DNA of 64,000 bases from Catellatospora citrea (GTDB lineage: Bacteria > Actinomycetota > Actinomycetes > Mycobacteriales > Micromonosporaceae). Location of the stretch: positions 5,208,001 through 5,272,000 of the forward strand of contig NZ_RAPR01000001.1 in the NCBI RefSeq assembly GCF_003610235.1, in the 5' to 3' direction. The position numbers and the translations under genes were made by a program. The first letter of the stretch is position 1. The number at the start of each line of letters is the position of its first letter. This document shows positions 53,978 through 63,076 of this stretch, piece after piece. The notes beneath the pieces are model-generated. The model made no database searches. It was not told where the DNA came from and saw nothing but the letters and a program-made list of their open reading frames with translations.

Positions 53978-55474
53978 ATGAGCACCAACGTGCTGCCCAC
54001 CTACGACGACGTCGTCTCCCGCTACGAGCCGGTCATCGGCCTGGAGACCCACGTCGAGCTGGGCACGGTCACCAAGATGTTCTGCGGCTGCCCGACCGAC
54101 TTCGGCGCCGAGCCGAACACCCAGGTGTGCCCCGTCTGCCTGGGCCTGCCCGGCAGCCTCCCGGTCGCCAACCGCGCCGCGATCGAGGCGACCATCCGCA
54201 TCGGGCTCGCGCTGAACTGCTCCATCGCCACCTGGTGCCGGTTCGCCCGGAAGAACTACTTCTACCCGGACATGCCGAAGAACTTCCAGATCAGCCAGTA
54301 CGACGAGCCGCTGTGCACCGACGGCTACCTCGACGTCGAGGTCGACGGCGAGACCGTGCGCATCGGCATCGAGCGGGTGCACCTGGAGGAGGACACCGGC
54401 AAGACGCTGCACGTCGGCGGTGCGACCGGGCGCATCCACGGCGCGACCGAGTCCCTGGTCGACTACAACCGGGCCGGCATCCCGCTCGTCGAGATCGTCA
54501 CCAAGCCGGTGCCCGGCCTCGGCGCCAAGGCCCCCGAGATCGCCAAGGCGTACGTCGCCGAGCTGCGTGACGTCATCCGCACCCTGGGCGTCTCCGACGT
54601 GCGCATGGAGCAGGGCTCGATGCGCTGCGACGTGAACACCTCGCTGAACCTGCCCGGTGCGGAGTGGGGCACCCGGACCGAGACCAAGAACGTCAACTCG
54701 CTGCGCAGCGTCGAGCGGTCGGTGCGCACGGAGATGCTGCGCCAGGCCATGGTTCTCGACGGCGGCGGCACCATCACGCAGGAGACCCGGCACTTCCACG
54801 AGGACACCGGCGACACCACGTCGGGCCGGTCCAAGGAGACCGCGACCGACTACCGCTACTTCCCCGAGCCCGACCTGGTGCCGCTGGCGCCCGAGCCGGC
54901 GTGGGTGGAGCAGCTCAAGGCCGCGCTGCCGGAGCTGCCGCGCGAGCACCGCGCCCGGCTGAAGACCGAGTGGAACCTGTCCGACCTGGACATGCAGTCC
55001 ATCCTCAACGCGGGCGCGGTCTCGCTGATCGAGCGCACCGTCGCCGCGGGCGCGTCGCCGGAGGCGGCCCGCAAGTGGTGGCTGGGCGAGCTGTCGCGGC
55101 GCGCCAACGCCGAGGGCGTCGAGCTGGAGGCCGTGGGCGCCACGCCCGAGCAGGTCGCAAAGCTGCAGGTGCTGGTCGCGTCGGGCAAGTTGACCGACAA
55201 GCTGGCCCGCCAGGTGCTGGAGGGCGTGCTGGCCGGTGAGGGCGACCCGGAGCAGATCATGGCCGCCCGTGGTCTGGAGGTCGTCTCCGACACCGGCGCG
55301 CTGACCGCCGCCATCGACGAGGCCATCGCCGCCAACCCCGACGTCGCTGAGAAGATCCGCGGCGGCAACCAGGCCGCCGCCGGCGTCCTCATCGGCGCGG
55401 TCATGAAGACCACCAAGGGCCAGGCCGACGCCAAGACCGTCCGCGAACTGGTCCTCGCCCGCCTCTCCAACTGA
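53978..55474 (+). CDS. gatB: Asp-tRNA(Asn)/Glu-tRNA(Gln) amidotransferase subunit B
   Basis: A 498-residue GatB, which binds the misacylated tRNA, activates it with ATP and adds ammonia from GatA. The cradle domain starts [20 protein letters not shown] with the zinc Cys residues CGC...CPVC, and continues with [20 protein letters not shown] and [16 protein letters not shown]. The C-terminal YqeY-like tail domain (about 350-498) binds tRNA. GGAG lies 9 nt before ATG 53978. The gene is followed by the GAAGGGCACCTTC hairpin. Together with gatCA it provides Gln-tRNA(Gln), needed because most actinobacteria lack GlnRS. Confidence 0.97.
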   Translation: MSTNVLPTYDDVVSRYEPVIGLETHVELGTVTKMFCGCPTDFGAEPNTQVCPVCLGLPGSLPVANRAAIEATIRIGLALNCSIATWCRFARKNYFYPDMPKNFQISQYDEPLCTDGYLDVEVDGETVRIGIERVHLEEDTGKTLHVGGATGRIHGATESLVDYNRAGIPLVEIVTKPVPGLGAKAPEIAKAYVAELRDVIRTLGVSDVRMEQGSMRCDVNTSLNLPGAEWGTRTETKNVNSLRSVERSVRTEMLRQAMVLDGGGTITQETRHFHEDTGDTTSGRSKETATDYRYFPEPDLVPLAPEPAWVEQLKAALPELPREHRARLKTEWNLSDLDMQSILNAGAVSLIERTVAAGASPEAARKWWLGELSRRANAEGVELEAVGATPEQVAKLQVLVASGKLTDKLARQVLEGVLAGEGDPEQIMAARGLEVVSDTGALTAAIDEAIAANPDVAEKIRGGNQAAAGVLIGAVMKTTKGQADAKTVRELVLARLSN

Positions 55475-55479
55475 CGAAA

Positions 55480-55525
55480 GGAAGGGCACCTTCACAACGC
55501 TATGCGTTGTAGAAGGTGCCCTTCC
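55480..55525. terminator. GAAGGGCACCTTC hairpin, copy 2
   Basis: GGAAGGGCACCTTC-ACAACGC (55480-55500) pairs with 55504-55525 apart from one bulge, leaving a 3-nt loop. The start AAAGGAAGGGCACCTTC and the end CTTCCTAACGCC match copy 1 at 25937-25980. Confidence 0.85.
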
Positions 55526-55553
55526 TAACGCCCGTGCCGCTCTGAGCTGCGGC

Positions 55554-57128
55554 TCAGCGGCTCGGGGTGGGCTGCGGCGACGTGCCCGGGGCCGCAGACT
55601 GGCCGGGTGGGGTGTCGTCGACGACGTGGCGGGACAGGGCCACCTCGGCCAGGCCGGTGCCGCCGACGGTGATGTCGTCGTACGCCATCAGCGCCCGGTT
55701 GTCGTCGAAGTAGAGCACCGACATGGTCAGCGGCGTCGGCGTCTCGCCCTCCAGCCCGCGCAGCCCCGCTCCGCCGGTCGAACCCTGCACCATGAGCATG
55801 GTCGTGTCGTCGCCGAGCCGGCTCACCTCGCGGTGGTGCCGGTGCCCGGCCAGCACCACCGGGGCGTATCCGGCCAGCGGCCCCGCCGACAGCGGGTCGT
55901 GCACCAGCGCCAGGTCGACGACCCGCTCGCGCTGCTTGGCGATGGTGTCCGCGAGCTGGTCGCCGACGTCGAGGACCCGCTCCACGGTCTGCTTGGACTC
56001 GCCCGATCCGGCCGGCTCCGCCGCCTTGTCCGGGGTGAAGCGCGGGTCGCCGATCCCGGCGATGCTCAGCCCGGCCACCCGCACCACCTTGTTGTCCAGC
56101 ACGATCGCGTTGGGCTGGGCGGCGACCGCGGCCTGCGTCACGGCCGAGTCGTGGTTGCCGCGCACGAAGACGTACGGCACCTTCAGCAGCGAGATCGACG
56201 CCACGAACGCCTTCTCGGGCTCGCTGCCCCAGTCGGTGATGTCGCCGGTGTCGACCACGACGTCGATGTGGAAGCTGTCCACCACGGTGCGGATCACGCC
56301 CCACGCCGCCGGGTTCAGGTGCAGGTCGGAGACGTGCAGCACGCGCAGCGTGTTGTCCTCGGGGGAGTACACCGGCAGGTTCTGCACCGTGGCGTAGAGG
56401 CTGCCGACGTTCTGCACCAGCTTCTGCAGCTGCGCCGCGTACTCGTCGTACCGGTCGGCGATGCGCTGCGCGTTGCCGAGCACCGACGGCGCGTTGGCCA
56501 GCAGACCCTCGTACCGCGGTTCGCGCAGCGCGCCCGGGTTGAACGTGCCGAACGCCGACCCGAACGCGCCCAGCATGATCGTCAGCGCGAGCCCGCCCGC
56601 CCAGGCGACCCGGCGCATCCGCCGGTACACGAGCGCGGCCAGCAGCATCGCGCCGAGCACCGCGACCGCGGTGGCCCGCAGCACCAGCCGGGTGACCCCG
56701 GCGCGCACGTCGTCGACGGCGGTGCGGCTGGCCGTGGTGATGCCCGCGGGATCGGTGATCAGCGCCTCGGTGCGGGTGCGGTCGAGGGCGTCCAGCCGGA
56801 CCATCAACCGCGCGGGCCCGTCGTGGCTGTCCAGCTGCAGTGAACCGAGCGGCGGCAGGACGACCTCGGTGTCGCCGTACAGCGACGGGGTGAGCGCCAT
56901 CGTCGAGCGGAACGGGCCCACGTCCACGCTGGTGGGGGCGGCCAGGTAGAGACCGAGCGCGAGCCCGGTCAGCGACACGACCAGCAGGCCGAACGCCGAG
57001 CCGAGCCGTCGCCACGGCACCCGGCCGTACGCGGCTGTCAGCATGGCGCGCCCGCGCGGTCGTCCGCCGCCCGACCCGTCCCCCGTGTCGCGTCCCAGCG
57101 GCCGTGCCCACCTCGGCAACCGAGTCAT
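55554..57128 (-). CDS. Membrane-anchored metallophosphoesterase
   Basis: A 524-residue protein with an N-terminal helix (about 42-65), a helix pair (about 150-195) and a C-terminal calcineurin-like phosphoesterase domain (about 260-500). Metal-binding blocks are complete: HVSDLHLN, VDTGDITDWG, VRGNHDS, and VVLAGHRHHRE. The domain probably lies outside the membrane. Substrates of this family range from lipids to nucleotides; none can be named here. The last 20 residues are Pro/Ser rich. ATG 57128 has no ribosome site; CATGAT lies 6 nt upstream. Confidence 0.86.
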   Translation of the reverse strand: MTRLPRWARPLGRDTGDGSGGGRPRGRAMLTAAYGRVPWRRLGSAFGLLVVSLTGLALGLYLAAPTSVDVGPFRSTMALTPSLYGDTEVVLPPLGSLQLDSHDGPARLMVRLDALDRTRTEALITDPAGITTASRTAVDDVRAGVTRLVLRATAVAVLGAMLLAALVYRRMRRVAWAGGLALTIMLGAFGSAFGTFNPGALREPRYEGLLANAPSVLGNAQRIADRYDEYAAQLQKLVQNVGSLYATVQNLPVYSPEDNTLRVLHVSDLHLNPAAWGVIRTVVDSFHIDVVVDTGDITDWGSEPEKAFVASISLLKVPYVFVRGNHDSAVTQAAVAAQPNAIVLDNKVVRVAGLSIAGIGDPRFTPDKAAEPAGSGESKQTVERVLDVGDQLADTIAKQRERVVDLALVHDPLSAGPLAGYAPVVLAGHRHHREVSRLGDDTTMLMVQGSTGGAGLRGLEGETPTPLTMSVLYFDDNRALMAYDDITVGGTGLAEVALSRHVVDDTPPGQSAAPGTSPQPTPSR

Positions 57129-57149
57129 CGCCCCATCATGCCCCGGCTG

Positions 57150-58292
57150 TCACGCGGGAGCGAGCGTGACAGCCAGAATTCGATCATCGGCCGCGATCGG
57201 TTCACCGCGGCCGTCGTGGTTGCTGGTGAGCACCCACACCGAGCCGTCCGGTGCGGTGTGCGCGTCGCGCAGGCGGCCGTACTCGCCGACCAGCGCCGGC
57301 ACCGGGGCGGCCCGCAGCGTGCCGTCGGCCTGCACCGGCGCCAGCCACAGGCGCTGGCCGCGCAGGCAGGCGGCGACCAGGACGTCCCCGGCGATCGCCG
57401 CGCCCGAGCACGACGCCTCGGCGGTCGTCCAGGCCACCAACGGGTCGACGTACTTCCCCTGGCCGGCCGCGCCCTCGACCTTGGGCCAGCCGTAGTTCTT
57501 GCCCGGCTCGATCCGGTTGATCTCGTCCCAGGTGTTCTGGCCGAACTCGGTCGCCCACAGGTGGCCGCCGGAGTCCCAGGCGATGCCCTGCACGTTGCGG
57601 TGGCCGTAGGACCAGACCAGCGTCCCGAACGGGTTGCCCGGCGCGGGTTTGCCGTCCGGCGTCATCCGCAGGATCTTCCCGCCCAGGCTCTTCAGGTCCT
57701 GCGAGTTCCCGACGGTCGCGGCGTCGCCGGTGGTGGCGTAGAGGAAGCCGTCCGGCCCGAAGGCCAGCCGACCGCCGTTGTGGACGCCCGAGATCGGGAT
57801 GCCGGTGACGATCGGCTCCGGCCGCCCGCCGAGCTTCCAGCGCGCGACGCGGTTGTCCTTGCTCGAGGTGTAGTAGAGGAACACCGTCTTGTCCTGCGCG
57901 TACTGCGGCGACACGGCGATGCCGAGCAGGCCGCCCTCGCTGTTGCCGTCCGCTTCGCGGATCATGCCGACCTCGGTGACGGTGAGCCTGCCGTCGGACG
58001 AGCCGGGACCGACCTGCACGATCCGCCCGGAGTCGCGCTCGGTCACCAGCGCTCCGCCGTCGGGTAGGAACGCCACGCCCCACGGCACGCGCAAGCCGGT
58101 GGCGAGGGTCTTCACCTCGGCGGTTCGCGGGCTGAAGGTCGCCGTCGCCGACGACGGGGCGGCCGACGTCGGGGCCGCCGGCAGCGTCGGCGCCTGGGAG
58201 GCGATCGTGTCCGGCTCCTCGCTGCACCCGGCCGTGAAAGTGAAGGCGGTCAATGCCGCGATGATCCCGTTCCGTGCCCGGCGCAACGACAT
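57150..58292 (-). CDS. PQQ-dependent sugar dehydrogenase-like lipoprotein
   Basis: A 380-residue beta-propeller of the soluble aldose sugar dehydrogenase (Asd/GdhB) family. The lipobox FTFTAGC places Cys21 as the lipid-anchored residue. Propeller landmarks are [58 protein letters not shown] with the catalytic His, and [11 protein letters not shown] with the PQQ-contacting region. It would oxidise sugars outside the membrane if PQQ is available. TAGGCT lies exactly 7 nt before ATG 58292, so it is probably leaderless. It starts 22 nt after the phosphoesterase gene in the other direction of reading and may share its transcript. Confidence 0.88.
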   Translation of the reverse strand: MSLRRARNGIIAALTAFTFTAGCSEEPDTIASQAPTLPAAPTSAAPSSATATFSPRTAEVKTLATGLRVPWGVAFLPDGGALVTERDSGRIVQVGPGSSDGRLTVTEVGMIREADGNSEGGLLGIAVSPQYAQDKTVFLYYTSSKDNRVARWKLGGRPEPIVTGIPISGVHNGGRLAFGPDGFLYATTGDAATVGNSQDLKSLGGKILRMTPDGKPAPGNPFGTLVWSYGHRNVQGIAWDSGGHLWATEFGQNTWDEINRIEPGKNYGWPKVEGAAGQGKYVDPLVAWTTAEASCSGAAIAGDVLVAACLRGQRLWLAPVQADGTLRAAPVPALVGEYGRLRDAHTAPDGSVWVLTSNHDGRGEPIAADDRILAVTLAPA

Positions 58293-58395
58293 GCGGTCGA
58301 GCCTAACCCGTTGTGCTGTGCTCAACTACTGCCTCGTTTCTCTCAACCCCCGCCCGCCCGATGGCGTCGGGAAGGGCGACGGAAGGAGGAGCCGT

Positions 58396-58902
58396 ATGGC
58401 GGAGGAAGGGTTCCGCGAGTTCGTGCAGCTTCGCTACGGCGAGCTGCTGCGTACCGCCTACCTGCTCACCGGCTCGACCCACGCGGCCGAGGATCTGGTG
58501 CAGGCGGCGTTGCTGAAGGCGTACCGGCGCTGGGACCTGGTGGACGAGCCCATGGCGTACCTGCGTCGGGCCCTGGTCAACCAGCGCACCAGCGTGTGGC
58601 GCCGGATCGGGTCCCGCGAGCTGCTCACCGGCGTGCTGCCGGACCGGGGCCGGGCCGACGGGAGCGCCGCGCACGCGGACCGCGACGAGCTGCTGGCGGC
58701 GCTGGCCAAGCTGCCGGTGCGCATGCGCGCCGTGCTGGTGCTCCGGTACTGGGAGGACATGTCCGAAGCGGACACCGCCGCGCTGATGGGCTGCTCGGTG
58801 GGTTCGGTGAAGTCCCAGGCCAGCCGCGGGCTGGCCAGGTTGCGGGAGGTGCTGCGCCCGGAGCCCCGGCGTGCGGCCGACGTGGCGGGAGTGATCGCGT
58901 GA
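58396..58902 (+). CDS. SigE-family ECF RNA polymerase sigma factor
   Basis: A 168-residue ECF sigma factor with region 2 (FREFVQLRYGELLRTAYLLTG and AEDLVQAALLKAYRRW, seen at about 5-50) and region 4 (LPVRMRAVLVLRYWEDMSEADTAALMGCSVGSVKSQASR, at about 110-148, quoted here only as VLRYWEDMSE and CSVGSVKSQ). GGAGGAG precedes ATG 58396. Its stop overlaps the start of the next gene (GTGA), a membrane protein that may be its regulator. This SigE-type group is very common in Micromonosporaceae and usually has such a coupled partner. The target promoters are unknown. Confidence 0.9.
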   Translation: MAEEGFREFVQLRYGELLRTAYLLTGSTHAAEDLVQAALLKAYRRWDLVDEPMAYLRRALVNQRTSVWRRIGSRELLTGVLPDRGRADGSAAHADRDELLAALAKLPVRMRAVLVLRYWEDMSEADTAALMGCSVGSVKSQASRGLARLREVLRPEPRRAADVAGVIA

Positions 58903-60314
58903 GCGAGCGCGAGCTGATCGAAGGGCTGGCCCGGCTGGCCGAGCCGGTGGTGCCCGGCGATGATCCGTACGGCCGCCTGATGCGCCGGCACCGCCGGTCC
59001 CGCCGGACGAAGGCCGGGGGTTGGGCCACGGGGGCGGTGCTGGCGGTGGTCGCGGCGCTGCTCGGGCCGATCGGCATCCAGGGCGCGTCGACGCCGGTGC
59101 ACGGCGGCCCGTCGACGCCGGCGGACGTCACGCCGGGCGGGCCGGTCACCCCGTGGGTGGCCCGGCTGCTGTCCGCACCGACCCGCGGCAGCCTGGCCGG
59201 CGACACCGCGTTCCTGACCGAGCTGGCCGAACGCCTGGACGCGAGGTTTCCCGAGCAGGTGGCCGGCGGGCGGGTGAAGCTGCTCTTCGCGGGCGAGGCG
59301 GGCGGCGGCACGGTGGTGCTCGCGGCCCGGCACAGCGCCACCCACCAGGTCGGCATCGCCATCTTCGACAAGCCCGGCGCCACCGCTGCCGAACTGGCCC
59401 TAGCCAACACCGAACAGCGCCAGGAAGGCTCGGTGTCCGTCTCCACCGGGGGCATCGGGCCGCTGCTGACGGAGACGGTCACCGGGGTGGACGGGCTCTG
59501 GGCGGGTTATCTGACGGTCGGTGTCGTGCCGCAGGGATGCGGGATCGAACTGGCCGACGGGCGTGCCGCCACGTTGTCCTGGCGGCCCAGCCCGACGGAC
59601 GGCTACTTCGTGCTGCGGAGCAGGTATCAGCTGTTGCGGCTCACCTGTGACGGGGTGGTGCGCTACCAGGGCGACGCCGACCGGGGTATGGCCCAGGGCT
59701 TCGGCCGGGCGCGGCCGTCGGCGGCGGAGATCGAGCAGGGCCTGGTCGGAGCCCGGGGCGAGCTGGACCGCGAGTGGGCCGGTGAACTGCTGCGCCACGA
59801 TGGGATCAGGGACTCGGCAGACCTGCCGCGCATCCTCTACCAGGGCCGTCTGCCGGGTGCACCGGAGGACGTGCAACGGGTCGCCGTCCTGATCCAGGGG
59901 CGGCCGGACGGCAGCTGGATGGTGAACCAGGTGCGCCGCAGCGGCATGAGTCACGGCGTCGACACCTCGGTCGACCTGAGTGCGGCGGACAGGGTGCTCG
60001 CCCTCGAGTCGGGCTGGCTAGCCGACGAGCAGATGGACCGTGTGCGGCCCAGTGCGACCCCGCCGGCGTCCCCGGTGCCGTTTCTGGTGCTGGCACCGCG
60101 CGGCGCGGTCACCGTGCAGGCGCTGGACGACGACGGCACGGTGGTGGCCTGGGCCGGCCTGACTGACGGGGTGGGGACGCTGCAGCTCACCCGGCCCGCC
60201 CGGCTGCGGGCGCTGGACGCCGCCGGAGCGCAGGTCGGCACCGGCGTCACGACCCTGCCGGAGCGGAAGCCGATGCACCTGCTGAGGGTCGAACCGATCG
60301 ACGACTGGTCCTGA
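58899..60314 (+). CDS. Single-pass membrane protein coupled to the sigma factor (possible regulator)
   Basis: A 471-residue protein with a cytoplasmic N-terminus (1-38, basic: RRHRRSRRTKAGG), one membrane helix (about 40-60) and a large extracytoplasmic part that I do not recognise. GTG 58899 overlaps the sigma factor stop, so the two are translationally coupled. No zinc-binding HXXXCXXC anti-sigma motif is present. The layout is nevertheless that of membrane-tethered sensors that hold ECF sigma factors. Two Cys in the external part (near 215 and 245) could form a disulfide. A strong hairpin ends the operon. Confidence 0.7.
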   Translation: MSERELIEGLARLAEPVVPGDDPYGRLMRRHRRSRRTKAGGWATGAVLAVVAALLGPIGIQGASTPVHGGPSTPADVTPGGPVTPWVARLLSAPTRGSLAGDTAFLTELAERLDARFPEQVAGGRVKLLFAGEAGGGTVVLAARHSATHQVGIAIFDKPGATAAELALANTEQRQEGSVSVSTGGIGPLLTETVTGVDGLWAGYLTVGVVPQGCGIELADGRAATLSWRPSPTDGYFVLRSRYQLLRLTCDGVVRYQGDADRGMAQGFGRARPSAAEIEQGLVGARGELDREWAGELLRHDGIRDSADLPRILYQGRLPGAPEDVQRVAVLIQGRPDGSWMVNQVRRSGMSHGVDTSVDLSAADRVLALESGWLADEQMDRVRPSATPPASPVPFLVLAPRGAVTVQALDDDGTVVAWAGLTDGVGTLQLTRPARLRALDAAGAQVGTGVTTLPERKPMHLLRVEPIDDWS

Positions 60315-60320
60315 TCCGCG

Positions 60321-60369
60321 GGGCGTCGCGTGGCGAGCAGGACAGCACCAGGCCCGCCACGCGACGCCC
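60321..60369 (+). terminator. Perfect 15-bp hairpin after the sigma factor operon
   Basis: GGGCGTCGCGTGGCG (60321-60335) pairs exactly with 60355-60369 across a 19-nt loop, 6 nt after the stop. Confidence 0.8.
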
Positions 60370-60477
60370 GGTCCAGCGACGGCCGGTCCAGCGCGGACCG
60401 GTCCCGCGTCGGACCGGACACGGGCGCGATCGGTCCCGTGCCAACGCTTGGCCGGTCCTGTGCCCTGCGGCCGGTCC
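60369..60477. repeat. Cluster of CGGTCC motifs upstream of a 2-hydroxyacid dehydrogenase gene
   Basis: CGGTCC occurs at 60369, 60384, 60399, 60431, 60453 and 60472, and its reverse complement GGACCG at 60395 and 60411. The first three are exactly 15 bp apart. The -10 of the next gene (TAGCGT, 60505-60510) lies just downstream, so an array of regulator sites is possible. Confidence 0.6.
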
Positions 60478-60516
60478 CGCGTGCACGGCGGGCAGGACGG
60501 TCGATAGCGTGGGGCC

Positions 60517-61440
60517 GTGCGGATGTGGATCGCCCATGAGGCCGGACGTGAACTGATGGGCCCGCTGCCGGCGGGCGTCGAGGTGGCGGTGCTGCCCCGC
60601 CCGGACGCGCCGCTGCCGGGCGACCCGGCCGAGGTCGAGTTCTGGGTGCCACCGTTCCTGAGCAGCGGCGACGTGGTCGGCCTGGCCGCCCGGATGAGCA
60701 ACCTGAAGGTCGTGCAACTGATCACCGCCGGGGCCGACGCCTGGGTCGGCCGGCTGCGCGAGGGCGTGACGCTGTGCGACGCGCGCGGCGTGCACGACTC
60801 GCACACCGCCGAGTGGGTGGTCACCGCGATCCTGGCCTCGCTGCGCCGTTTCGACCACTTCGCGCGGGCGCAGGCGGCGCACCGCTGGGCGTACGCCGAG
60901 GTCACGCCGACCGACGAGCTGGGCGGCAAGCGGGTGCTGATCGTGGGCGCGGGCTCCATCGGCGCGGCCGTCGCGGCGCGGCTCGCCCCGTTCGAGGTGG
61001 AGCTGGCGTACGTGGCCCGCACCGCCCGGGACGGCGTGCACGGCGTCGGCGAGCTGCCCCGGCTGCTGCCGCAGGCGGACGTGGTGGTGCTGCTGGTGCC
61101 GCTGACCCCGCAGACCCGGGGCCTGGTCGACGCGTCGTTCCTGTCCGCGATGGCCGACGGGGCGCTGCTGGTCAACGCCGCCCGGGGGCCGGTCGCCGAC
61201 ACCGCGGCGCTGACCAAGGAGCTGGCGTCGGGCCGGATCAGCGCGGCGCTGGACGTCACCGACCCCGAGCCGCTGCCCGCCGGGCACCCGCTGTGGGACA
61301 TGCCGAACGTCCTGATCACGCCGCATGTGGCCGGTTCGGTGCGGGGCCTGCTGCCGCGGGCGTACCGCATGGTGGGTCGGCAGTTGCACCGGTATGCCGA
61401 CGGTGTTCCCCTCGACAACCAGGTCCGCGACGGCTACTGA
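60517..61440 (+). CDS. D-isomer-specific 2-hydroxyacid dehydrogenase
   Basis: A 307-residue NAD(P)-dependent dehydrogenase that interconverts 2-oxoacids and D-2-hydroxyacids. The Rossmann loop is VLIVGAGSIGAAVAARL (about 140-156). The catalytic trio is Arg in NAARGPVADT, Glu in DPEPLPAGHP and His in ITPHVAGS. It is close to glyoxylate/hydroxypyruvate reductases, but the substrate is unproven. GTG 60517 follows TAGCGT by 6 nt with no ribosome site; an ATG two codons in is also possible. Confidence 0.9.
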   Translation: MRMWIAHEAGRELMGPLPAGVEVAVLPRPDAPLPGDPAEVEFWVPPFLSSGDVVGLAARMSNLKVVQLITAGADAWVGRLREGVTLCDARGVHDSHTAEWVVTAILASLRRFDHFARAQAAHRWAYAEVTPTDELGGKRVLIVGAGSIGAAVAARLAPFEVELAYVARTARDGVHGVGELPRLLPQADVVVLLVPLTPQTRGLVDASFLSAMADGALLVNAARGPVADTAALTKELASGRISAALDVTDPEPLPAGHPLWDMPNVLITPHVAGSVRGLLPRAYRMVGRQLHRYADGVPLDNQVRDGY

Positions 61441-61464
61441 CCGCGTCGCCGGCGGCGTGCGCCG

Positions 61465-61821
61465 TCAGGCCGTGGTGAGGGCCTGGCCGGCGGCCTTGAC
61501 CAGGGCGGGGAGGTCGGCCGGGCGCACCGCCGTGAGCGGGAGCGCGGTGCCGTCGGTGAGCACCGCGAGGACCCGCTTCGGGCCGTCCGCGCGCAGCTCG
61601 GCGACCTGCGGCCACAGCACGACCCGGTTGCCCAGCAGTGCGCGCACGCGCATGCCGCGCTCGTTGGCGTCGGTGCCGGCCCGCCAGGCCCAGACCATGA
61701 TCACGACGGGCACGGCCGGCACCAGCCACCAGAACCCGCCCTGTGCGGCGAGCGGCACCCCGCCGAGCGCGGTGAGCAGAGCGGCGACGCTGATGGAGGC
61801 GGGGAGGCGGAAGCGGGTCAC
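61465..61821 (-). CDS. PH-domain-like membrane protein
   Basis: A 118-residue protein with two membrane helices (about 8-26 and 30-47) and a C-terminal domain whose strands RGMRVRALLGNRVVLWPQVAEL (in part) and VLAVLTDGTALPLTAV fit the bacterial PH domain (PF10756-type) found in small actinobacterial membrane proteins. No function is known. GTG 61821 lacks a ribosome site; AACAAT lies 6 nt upstream. It is 169 bp from the divergent BNR-type gene and convergent with the dehydrogenase. Confidence 0.72.
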   Translation of the reverse strand: MTRFRLPASISVAALLTALGGVPLAAQGGFWWLVPAVPVVIMVWAWRAGTDANERGMRVRALLGNRVVLWPQVAELRADGPKRVLAVLTDGTALPLTAVRPADLPALVKAAGQALTTA

Positions 61822-61990
61822 GCCACGATTGTTCCACGTAGTGTGTTGTGTCGGACGTCACGGGCATACTGACCGACGAGGCCCGCGCGCTCGTGGTGCG
61901 CCGCAGCGGCCGTTGCGGCCGCCGTCGCAGGCAGACCTGGGGACGCGATACCTGAAGACGCGGTGAGACTGAGAAGAAGTGAGGTCGACG

Positions 61991-63076
61991 ATGACCGTTC
62001 TGCTACTCATAGGCACGGCGAAGGGGCTGTTCCTTGCCCGCCGGGACCGGGTCGGGGACGCCTGGCAGCTGTCCGTGCCGCAGTTCCCGATGACGGGGGT
62101 GTACGCGGTCGGCGTCGACACCCGCCGCGCCACGCCCCGCCTGCTGGCGGCGGTCGACAGCTCGCACTTCGGCCCGAGCGTGGCGACCAGCGACGACCTG
62201 GGCGTCTGCTGGCGCGAGCCGGACCACGCCCCACTGGCGTTCCCGCAGGACACCGACACGGCGCTGAGCCGGGTGTGGGCGCTGCAGCCGGGCTCGGCCG
62301 CCGAGCCGGACGTGGTCTGGGCCGGCACCCAGCCGTCCGCGCTGTTCCGCTCGACCAACGGCGGCCTGACGTTCGAGCTGGTCCGCAGCCTCTGGGAGCA
62401 CCCGCACCGCACCGAATGGGGCGAGGGCTTCGGCGGCCAGGCCATCCACACGATCCTGCCGCACCCGACCGACCCGCAGCGGGTGCTGGTCGCCATGTCC
62501 ACCGGCGGCGTTTACCGGACCACCGACGGCGGCGAGACCTGGCACCCGTCCAACAGCGGCATCCGGGTGACGTTCATGCCCGACCCGTTCCCGGAGTTCG
62601 GCCAGTGCGTGCACAAGGTGGCCCGCGACGGCGAGGACCCCGAGCGGCTCTACCTGCAGAACCACCACGGGGTGTATCGCTCCGACGACGACGGCCAGAC
62701 CTGGTCCTCGATCGCGGACAGCCTGCCCAGCGACTTCGGCTTCGCCATGGTGGCGCACCCGCGCCGGGGCGGCACCGCCTGGAACTTCCCGATCACCGCC
62801 GACGCGCTGCGCTTCCCGGTCGACGCGAAGTGCCGCGTCTTCCGCACCACCGACGCGGGCAAGACCTGGACCCCGCAGGCGTACGGGCTGCCCACCGCCC
62901 CCTTCTATCCCTCCGTGCTGCGTGACGCCATGTGCGCGGACAACAACGACCCGGTCGGCGTCTACTTCGGCAGCCGCACCGGCGAGGTGTTCGCCAGCGC
63001 CGACGAGGGTGACAGCTGGGCGCTGGTCGCGGCGCACCTGCCCGACGTGCTGAGCGTGCGGGCGGTCCGGATCTGA
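61991..63076 (+). CDS. WD40/YVTN/BNR-like repeat protein (sialidase-fold, cytoplasmic)
   Basis: A 361-residue beta-propeller without signal peptide. BNR/Asp-box repeats are clear: STNGGLTFELV, TTDGGETWHPS, SDDDGQTWSSI, TTDAGKTWTPQ and SADEGDSWALV. Such proteins are annotated as exo-sialidase or glycosyl hydrolase, but catalytic residues of sialidases are not evident. In many actinobacteria this gene is followed by a small MoaD/ThiS-type gene, as here, where that domain is fused to a thioesterase. The stop overlaps the next start (TGATG), implying that the two proteins act together. ATG 61991 has GTGAGG upstream. Confidence 0.82.
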   Translation: MTVLLLIGTAKGLFLARRDRVGDAWQLSVPQFPMTGVYAVGVDTRRATPRLLAAVDSSHFGPSVATSDDLGVCWREPDHAPLAFPQDTDTALSRVWALQPGSAAEPDVVWAGTQPSALFRSTNGGLTFELVRSLWEHPHRTEWGEGFGGQAIHTILPHPTDPQRVLVAMSTGGVYRTTDGGETWHPSNSGIRVTFMPDPFPEFGQCVHKVARDGEDPERLYLQNHHGVYRSDDDGQTWSSIADSLPSDFGFAMVAHPRRGGTAWNFPITADALRFPVDAKCRVFRTTDAGKTWTPQAYGLPTAPFYPSVLRDAMCADNNDPVGVYFGSRTGEVFASADEGDSWALVAAHLPDVLSVRAVRI

